Shown here piece after piece: positions 59,071 to 64,000 of a stretch of DNA of 64,000 bases. This DNA is from Lytechinus pictus (taxonomy: Eukaryota > Echinodermata > Echinoidea > Temnopleuroida > Toxopneustidae), in assembly GCF_037042905.1 (NCBI RefSeq), contig NC_087249.1, positions 35,102,901 to 35,166,900 of the forward strand. The letters are read 5' to 3'. Below the pieces are notes generated by a model that was given only the letters and a program-made list of their open reading frames with translations, was not told the DNA's origin and did not search any database. Position 1 is the stretch's first letter, and every line of letters starts with the position of its first letter. A program made the position numbers and the translations under genes.

Positions 59071-59857
59071 TTAATAGTAGTATAATAAATTATTAGGATG
59101 TGGCAGGTCTAATAGCTACATTTCATTTTTCTCTTGAACTCTGAGATCGAGCAGGCAGAAAATGTCATTATTTTGGTGTACAACGTCACGTGACTAGCAT
59201 ATGATAGTTTCCGTGCTTAGACCCTTTCATGTTAAACAATTAGTACAGTCCAAACAGAATCGAATTTATGCATTTAATGTTAATAGTAACAATGTTCTTG
59301 TAGTATAAATCTCTGCTTACTGATATTTATGATATAGCTATAGTTTGATGAGGCCAATGTTTATTGTAGTATCGAGTCCGGAATTGATATGATTTGCAAT
59401 CGGGTTTGAGTACATAGTATACACTAGCGTCGTCTGCTACGTAAACCAAATGAGCGAATATGACCAAAATTAACCATTATGTTTATGCAAATTAGAACAC
59501 ATTCCCTATTCGGATTTTCTGGGACTTTTAGTATGGTCTTCTATGGACCTCAAAGAAATGTTCTGCATTGGAATAAATTATGTTGCAATTTGTTCCAAGT
59601 GAAAAGTTAAAATTACTGGACTAAAGGAGGGAAGAAAAGCATTCGAGTCCAGGGCAGCCACCGTAATCTCGAAGTACGGCCGCCGGATAGACCGTTCTAC
59701 GACACGGCTACGGCTAGTCTATTTTTTATTTTACGGCGAGCGTATAAATAAAAAAATAACTTGCCCACGCTATAATCATAAGGCCTCCCCTACGGCCTGT
59801 AAAAAAAAGACGAATTTGCCGTGCGTCGACACATACATATATCACACACACACACGC

Positions 59858-59945
59858 TTTTTTTTTCAACATGTTTTTATTAAGGATTTCATTCAAATGG
59901 ATTACATAAACTCCAGATAAATACAAAAAAAATGACAAATCTTCA
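59858..59945 (-). repeat. Very short copy of a LINE 3' end
   Basis: After T9, CAACATGTTTTTATTAAGG..ATTTCATTCAAATGGATTAC repeats the 3' tail of the adjacent LINE (60015 onward) with a few mismatches over about 80 bp. It looks like an extreme 5'-truncated insertion next to a CA-rich tract. Confidence 0.75.
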
Positions 59946-60560
59946 TTCATTTTATACACACATACACCCACCCTCTCTCACACACACACACCCTCACACT
60001 TTTTTTTTTTTTTTCAATATGTTTTTATTAAGGATTTCATTCAAATGAATTACATAAACTGCAGATAAATACAAAACAAAATACAAATCTGCAAAAAAGT
60101 ACATATATATTTACCAAGAACTGAAGCAAATAAGGACGGAATGAAACTCCTTAAAATTATACTTTTATATCTGAAAAAAAAAATAACTCAAGTGAGTCCC
60201 CAACCCTCTATGTATTTCAATAATAATTAATGTTAAATGGCTATATAAATGATTTGCAGGAAAACAGAAATCAACCTAAATGTATTATCATTGCATCCCA
60301 TTTTAAATCAAGCTTCAACATAACTTTACATAATTATACACACATACACACACCCACCTTAACACCCATACACACATGCACATACCACGCATACGTAAAC
60401 AAATATAATATATACAAATCTGCATAATGGACGTTTAACATTTTGGCGCAATAGGATACAGAAAGAAAAAAACCCTGCAAATCATATTGATACAAGAGAA
60501 GGGGAAATTGAAAAGAACTAGTAAAAAGAAAAAAAAACACATCAACATTCACACCAGGAT

Positions 60561-61265
60561 TCACACTCGCACCACACTAGACACATCCCACCTGTTCACA
60601 TTCAAATCCCTTTTCACCTTCAGTTCATCCCATTTCTGCAAATGTAAACTTAACTTGCCTGACTTCGTTGCCAGGCGTCTTTCTTCTTCTATACAACCCG
60701 TTATATATTTGTGTATTTTAATAAATGACGGTACCCGGCCTTCAGCTCTGGAATTAAAAATTGCATATTTAATAAAAAGAATAACAGAATTGACACATTT
60801 AATTCTACAAGAATTTCCAGGTAACCCTAAGAATATTTCCCTCCAATTCAAAGTTCTTAATTCAGCTAAACAAAAATGATCAATACAAAATTGCCAAAGA
60901 GGTTTAACTTTTATGCAATCCATGAGTATATGAAAGTACGATTCAGTTTTTGTACAACCAAACGAACAATAATTATCTCCCACGAAACCAAATCTCATCA
61001 AATGCTCTTTTGTATATATTGCTCCATGTAAAAGCATAAACTGAAATTCCCTTTGTTTTCTTATAAGAGTTGTACTCCTGATATATTCAAATAATTTACA
61101 AATTTCTACATCAGTAAAATCAAAATCACTGTGACCATCCTTAAGTGTTAACTTGTATAGCTCTTGTAGCTTAGTAATAAACAAGTTATAAATTGTTTTT
61201 GATTTAATTACTTCAAAAGCTGTTTCCTGTTTTCCAATATTCATACTTATCCCAAAGTCTACCAA
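60561..61265 (-). CDS. LINE ORF2 C-terminal part, shifted frame
   Basis: About 234 codons, without an ATG at the start of the frame. It reads on from the preceding entry: dropping one base from the A8 run (T at 61271-61278, plus strand) puts the two frames in register, ..FKK then IDLVDFG. It carries a CCHC-type knuckle, C-S-F-G-C..H-I-L-M-D-C (C-x3-C-x7-H-x4-C, about residues 95-115), followed by PLWQFC, the usual C-terminal signature of L1/Tx1 ORF2 proteins, which binds nucleic acid. So it is not a separate gene. The break is a mutation or a homopolymer sequencing error. Confidence 0.8.
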   Translation of the reverse strand: MVDFGISMNIGKQETAFEVIKSKTIYNLFITKLQELYKLTLKDGHSDFDFTDVEICKLFEYIRSTTLIRKQREFQFMLLHGAIYTKEHLMRFGFVGDNYCSFGCTKTESYFHILMDCIKVKPLWQFCIDHFCLAELRTLNWREIFLGLPGNSCRIKCVNSVILFIKYAIFNSRAEGRVPSFIKIHKYITGCIEEERRLATKSGKLSLHLQKWDELKVKRDLNVNRWDVSSVVRV

Positions 61266-61266
61266 A

Positions 61267-64000
61267 TCAATTTTTTTTAAACTTTATTAAACTATTAAAA
61301 ATTTTCCAGCTTGCTGGTATAACGTGCACAATATCTATTATTTGGAGAAGTTGATTTGCGGTAATACCGAGATTTTGAAAAAAAGTCACAGGCTTCAAGT
61401 GGCCATTATCAAAGATTTGATCAACGCTAAATATTCCTTTATTAAAAAGATCATTGTCAAAAATTGTTTTACCTTTAATACAAATATGTTGATTATTGAA
61501 TATAATAGGGTTAACCTCCTCTTCAGAATAACGAAATCTCCTTAAGTCTTGCCAAGCCTTCATCATTTCTGAATAAAATGGGGGCATTTTTATATTTAAT
61601 TTTGAAGTGTCAAAGTCACATAGAAACAGAAATCTCCCCCCAACTGATCGAAAACAAAAATCAAAATACAACTTCCATCCTGCATCTCGTTCTCCGTAAA
61701 GTAATCGCTTAAGCCACATTAAACGTTGAGACTTTACAAACAACTTAAAATTCATCATTTTTAAACCCCCTTGTGAGTAATCCTGGTACATTATAATTCT
61801 CTTTATCCGATCTTTTCCGGACCATAAAAATTCAAATGTGATCTTTTCAACCTCAGCATACAACCACTGAGGAACCACTATTAGTGACGAAACAAAGTTT
61901 AGCCTTGACAATGCATATGTTTTTAACAAGCGAATTTTCCCCATAAGTGTGAGATCCCTTTGTTTCCACCATCCCAACAGTCTTTTTATTTTACTAAGTA
62001 TTTCTTTGTAATTCATGTCTTCTTTTATTATAACATTAAGAGAAAAGTAAACACCTAAAATTTTAATATGCTGAACAAAATTCCCAAACAACTGTGTCTG
62101 AGGTCTGTCATTATCCCGACCCATCCACAAAATATTAGTTTTTCCTTTGTTTATTTTTAGACCACTAATTTTCTCGAATTCTTCAAAAAGGTATTGAAGA
62201 CGATCTAAAGAGTGTGTATTTTTAACAAACAATGATATATCATCAGCATACAAAATTTGCTTTATTTCACGGTTCTGAAATTGAATTCCTTCAACCTGTC
62301 TGTCTTTCCTTATCGCCAGAGCAAGTATTTCAATACAGAGCAGAAACAAATATGGGGAGAGGGGATCCCCCTGTCTTACCCCTCGCTTTATATTAAAATA
62401 ACCGGAAGAAAACCCCCCATTCATAACACTACTAGTAATATCCGAGTATAAAACACGGACCCACGAACAGAATGAGTGCCCAAATCCAAATAGTTTAAGG
62501 ATCTTAAAAAGAAAATCATGTGAAACAGAATCAAAGGCCTTTTCAAAATCAACAGTGATTAAATATCCAATATTTTTGAAATTAGATTGATATAACATAT
62601 CATCTATTAATCTTACACCATCCCCAATGTTTCTATCTTTTACATAGCCAACTTGATCATTGTGAATTATCTCATTGAGTATACCTTTTAATCTTTTTGC
62701 TAAAACCTTTGACAATATTTTATAATCCACATTTAAAAGTGTAATTGGTCTAAAATTTTGGACATATAATGGATCTTTATCTTTTTTTTCCAATAACGTT
62801 ATCACACCTTGCTTTTGTGAGGTTGTCAGTTTTCCCCTTTCATATGTTTCATTTAAAACATCTACCAAAAGTCCCCCTAATAAATTCCAAAAAGTATAAT
62901 AAAACTCTACCATAAAACCATCGTTACCAGGGGATTTATTATATTTCATTTCTTTTAAAACATTTAAACATTCATGAATACTTATTCTACCTTCACATAT
63001 ATTACAACTTTCTTTACTTAATTGAGGAATATCCTTAAGGAACAAAGAATTTTCATTAACAATAGCTTCACTCAATGAGTATAAGTTTTCATAATACGTT
63101 CCAATCTTCTTCAATATTTCCTTTCTATCCTTAATGATGTGATCATCGTCATCATATAATTCTTTTATCACACTTTTCCGTTTATTAGACTTCAATAACT
63201 GTTCAAAATATTGTGTTTTTTGTTCTCCTTCCTCAAACCAAACTGCCCTTGACCGAATTTTTAAACCCTGTCGACTATAATCATATAACTTGTTCAAATT
63301 AGATTTTTTCTCATCAATGTCATCAATTATATTTCTCAATGGCTGAGACAAAAGTTTATTTTCTAATTCTTCTATTTCTTTCTCTATTTTTTTAATTTCA
63401 TTTTTTCTGACCTTTGCCTTTTCTTTTGTATATGTATTAATAAACTGTCTCATTTTCATTTTCAAAAAATCCCATAACAGTAATTTGTCCTTTGATTTTG
63501 GAATCCATTCTGCTTTTAATGCAACTACTTTATCTTTAAACATCCTAACAAATTCTTGATCTACGCACAAACTGTTATTGAATTTCCAATAAGAATTTCC
63601 AAAGTCTGGAGCATTTACAAAGTTACGTAATTGAAGCAGTACACCTGAGTGATCTGGTGTAATTGATGTCAAAATATCACAACAGTTAACGGAATCCTGT
63701 AATGTAGAGGAAACGAACCAATAATCCAACCGACTCTGAACGACCGGCCACTTTTGTCTAAATGTGAATTGTTTTTTTTCTGGATTCTTTTTTCTCCATA
63801 TATCTACTAAAAATAATCTGTCCAGGAGGTCTTCGAACTTTTCGTTAAATTTGTTTTTTATAGACTTTCGAGGCCCCATATAATCCAAATCCCCATTCAT
63901 TATCATATTAAAATCTCCTCCTAAAATTATTGTATCTCCGGAACTATAAAGCTTTGAAATACAATTTTCCAATTCATCTAAAAATTCAATTTGCATCTTT
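61267..64000 (-). CDS. LINE ORF2: endonuclease and reverse transcriptase (5' end outside window)
   Basis: Open for more than 900 codons and still open at the window edge. Near the edge: the AP-endonuclease motif ILGGDFNMIMNG (63900-63940) and TPDHSGVLL (about 63640-63662, the catalytic D-H pair). A lysine- and glutamate-rich linker follows (63370-63480). Reverse transcriptase: NFRPITLLNVDYKILSKVLA (about 62700-62770), TVDFEKAFDSVSHDFLFKIL (about 62510-62570), RQGDPLSPYLFLL (about 62335-62375) and the active-site LYADDISLF (about 62230-62256). The frame ends at a stop at 61267-61269 just after an A8 run, and coding sense continues in another frame in the next entry. The motifs fit the L1/Tx1 superfamily. 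The enzyme nicks target DNA and primes cDNA synthesis there. Confidence 0.9.
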   Translation of the reverse strand, partial: KMQIEFLDELENCISKLYSSGDTIILGGDFNMIMNGDLDYMGPRKSIKNKFNEKFEDLLDRLFLVDIWRKKNPEKKQFTFRQKWPVVQSRLDYWFVSSTLQDSVNCCDILTSITPDHSGVLLQLRNFVNAPDFGNSYWKFNNSLCVDQEFVRMFKDKVVALKAEWIPKSKDKLLLWDFLKMKMRQFINTYTKEKAKVRKNEIKKIEKEIEELENKLLSQPLRNIIDDIDEKKSNLNKLYDYSRQGLKIRSRAVWFEEGEQKTQYFEQLLKSNKRKSVIKELYDDDDHIIKDRKEILKKIGTYYENLYSLSEAIVNENSLFLKDIPQLSKESCNICEGRISIHECLNVLKEMKYNKSPGNDGFMVEFYYTFWNLLGGLLVDVLNETYERGKLTTSQKQGVITLLEKKDKDPLYVQNFRPITLLNVDYKILSKVLAKRLKGILNEIIHNDQVGYVKDRNIGDGVRLIDDMLYQSNFKNIGYLITVDFEKAFDSVSHDFLFKILKLFGFGHSFCSWVRVLYSDITSSVMNGGFSSGYFNIKRGVRQGDPLSPYLFLLCIEILALAIRKDRQVEGIQFQNREIKQILYADDISLFVKNTHSLDRLQYLFEEFEKISGLKINKGKTNILWMGRDNDRPQTQLFGNFVQHIKILGVYFSLNVIIKEDMNYKEILSKIKRLLGWWKQRDLTLMGKIRLLKTYALSRLNFVSSLIVVPQWLYAEVEKITFEFLWSGKDRIKRIIMYQDYSQGGLKMMNFKLFVKSQRLMWLKRLLYGERDAGWKLYFDFCFRSVGGRFLFLCDFDTSKLNIKMPPFYSEMMKAWQDLRRFRYSEEEVNPIIFNNQHICIKGKTIFDNDLFNKGIFSVDQIFDNGHLKPVTFFQNLGITANQLLQIIDIVHVIPASWKIFNSLIKFKKN

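Larger units (their letters stand above)
54091..59623. mobile_element. 5.5-kb element with TIRs of about 150 bp and 9-bp target duplication
   Basis: The left end TAGTCCAGTCATTTAAGCCC is mirrored by ..AATTACTGGACTA. The match continues through GGAACAAATTGCAACATAA (left about 54128; right, reversed, about 59580-59598), ACTAAAAGTCCCA and CGAATAGGG to about 54240. Flanks AAGGAGAAG (54082-54090) and AAGGAGGGA (59624-59632) agree at seven of nine. Long TIRs with a 9-bp duplication fit a Mutator-like element. No transposase was found. Nested in it are a hAT-like MITE, a DR1 repeat and a tandem array. Confidence 0.7.
60000..64000 (-). mobile_element. L1/Tx1-type LINE, 3' part (continues beyond window)
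   Basis: The minus strand carries endonuclease and reverse transcriptase coding sequence, a C-terminal zinc-finger region, a 3' UTR of about 545 bp (60560-60015), AATAAA at 60029-60024 and a poly(A) of 15 (T at 60000-60014 on the plus strand). The near-intact frames and poly(A) mark it as the youngest-looking LINE here. Confidence 0.85.

Overview
This is animal nuclear DNA: intron-containing, AT-rich, gene-poor and crowded with transposable elements. The one host gene recognised is a lengsin-type (class I-like) glutamine synthetase, whose large 3'-terminal exon lies on the minus strand. That gene, together with tRNA-headed SINEs, LINE tails, hAT-like elements with GCGAGCGCGAAGCGCGAGC-type arrays and AGGTCAAAGGTCA-bearing repeats, suggests a marine invertebrate deuterostome, most likely an echinoderm such as a sea urchin. 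The taxon is inference, not proof.

Layout. 1-7566 and 10427-17991 are two nearly identical direct copies of one segment (about eight differences seen by eye over 7.6 kb). Each holds (i) a 4.87-kb element whose arms are arrays of the 8-bp palindrome CAACGTTG, (ii) the 3' tail of a LINE into which that element jumped, and (iii) the lengsin exon. Copy 2 has the whole exon with its 3' splice site. Copy 1 is cut inside the exon at a 15-T run. Position 1 of the window already lies inside copy 1 of the element.

18-33 kb is intron or intergenic DNA packed with small elements: TTAA-flanked foldbacks (19.3-20.4 kb), SINEs, diverged direct repeats (21-22 kb), minisatellite-bearing hAT-like sequence (22.3-23.6 and 27.1-29.4 kb), TA-flanked Tc1/mariner-type elements (27.8-28.8 and 30.1-30.9 kb) and a 0.7-kb foldback (32.0-32.8 kb). 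33.7-38.5 kb is a nest: a piggyBac-like element (TTAA) inside a hAT-like element (8-bp target duplication), inside what may be a third element. 38.9-41.2 kb is a decayed LINE, followed by a SINE. 42.0-45.0 kb is a 3-kb foldback with inverted DR1-type repeats. 45.4-45.7 kb is a 42-bp satellite. 47.3-49.3 kb has a pair of GGTG-ended repeats, and 49.7-51.3 kb another hAT-like element. 54.1-59.6 kb is a 5.5-kb element with long terminal inverted repeats carrying nested elements and a tandem array with inverted units. 59.9-64 kb is the 3' part of a comparatively young L1/Tx1-type LINE on the minus strand, open at the window end and broken only by one apparent extra base in an A8 run.

Apart from lengsin, every coding region recognised belongs to a retrotransposon. 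The strongest candidate for something undescribed is the CAACGTTG element. Its ends, TA target duplication and empty site can be read directly from the interrupted LINE, and it was then duplicated together with the lengsin exon.
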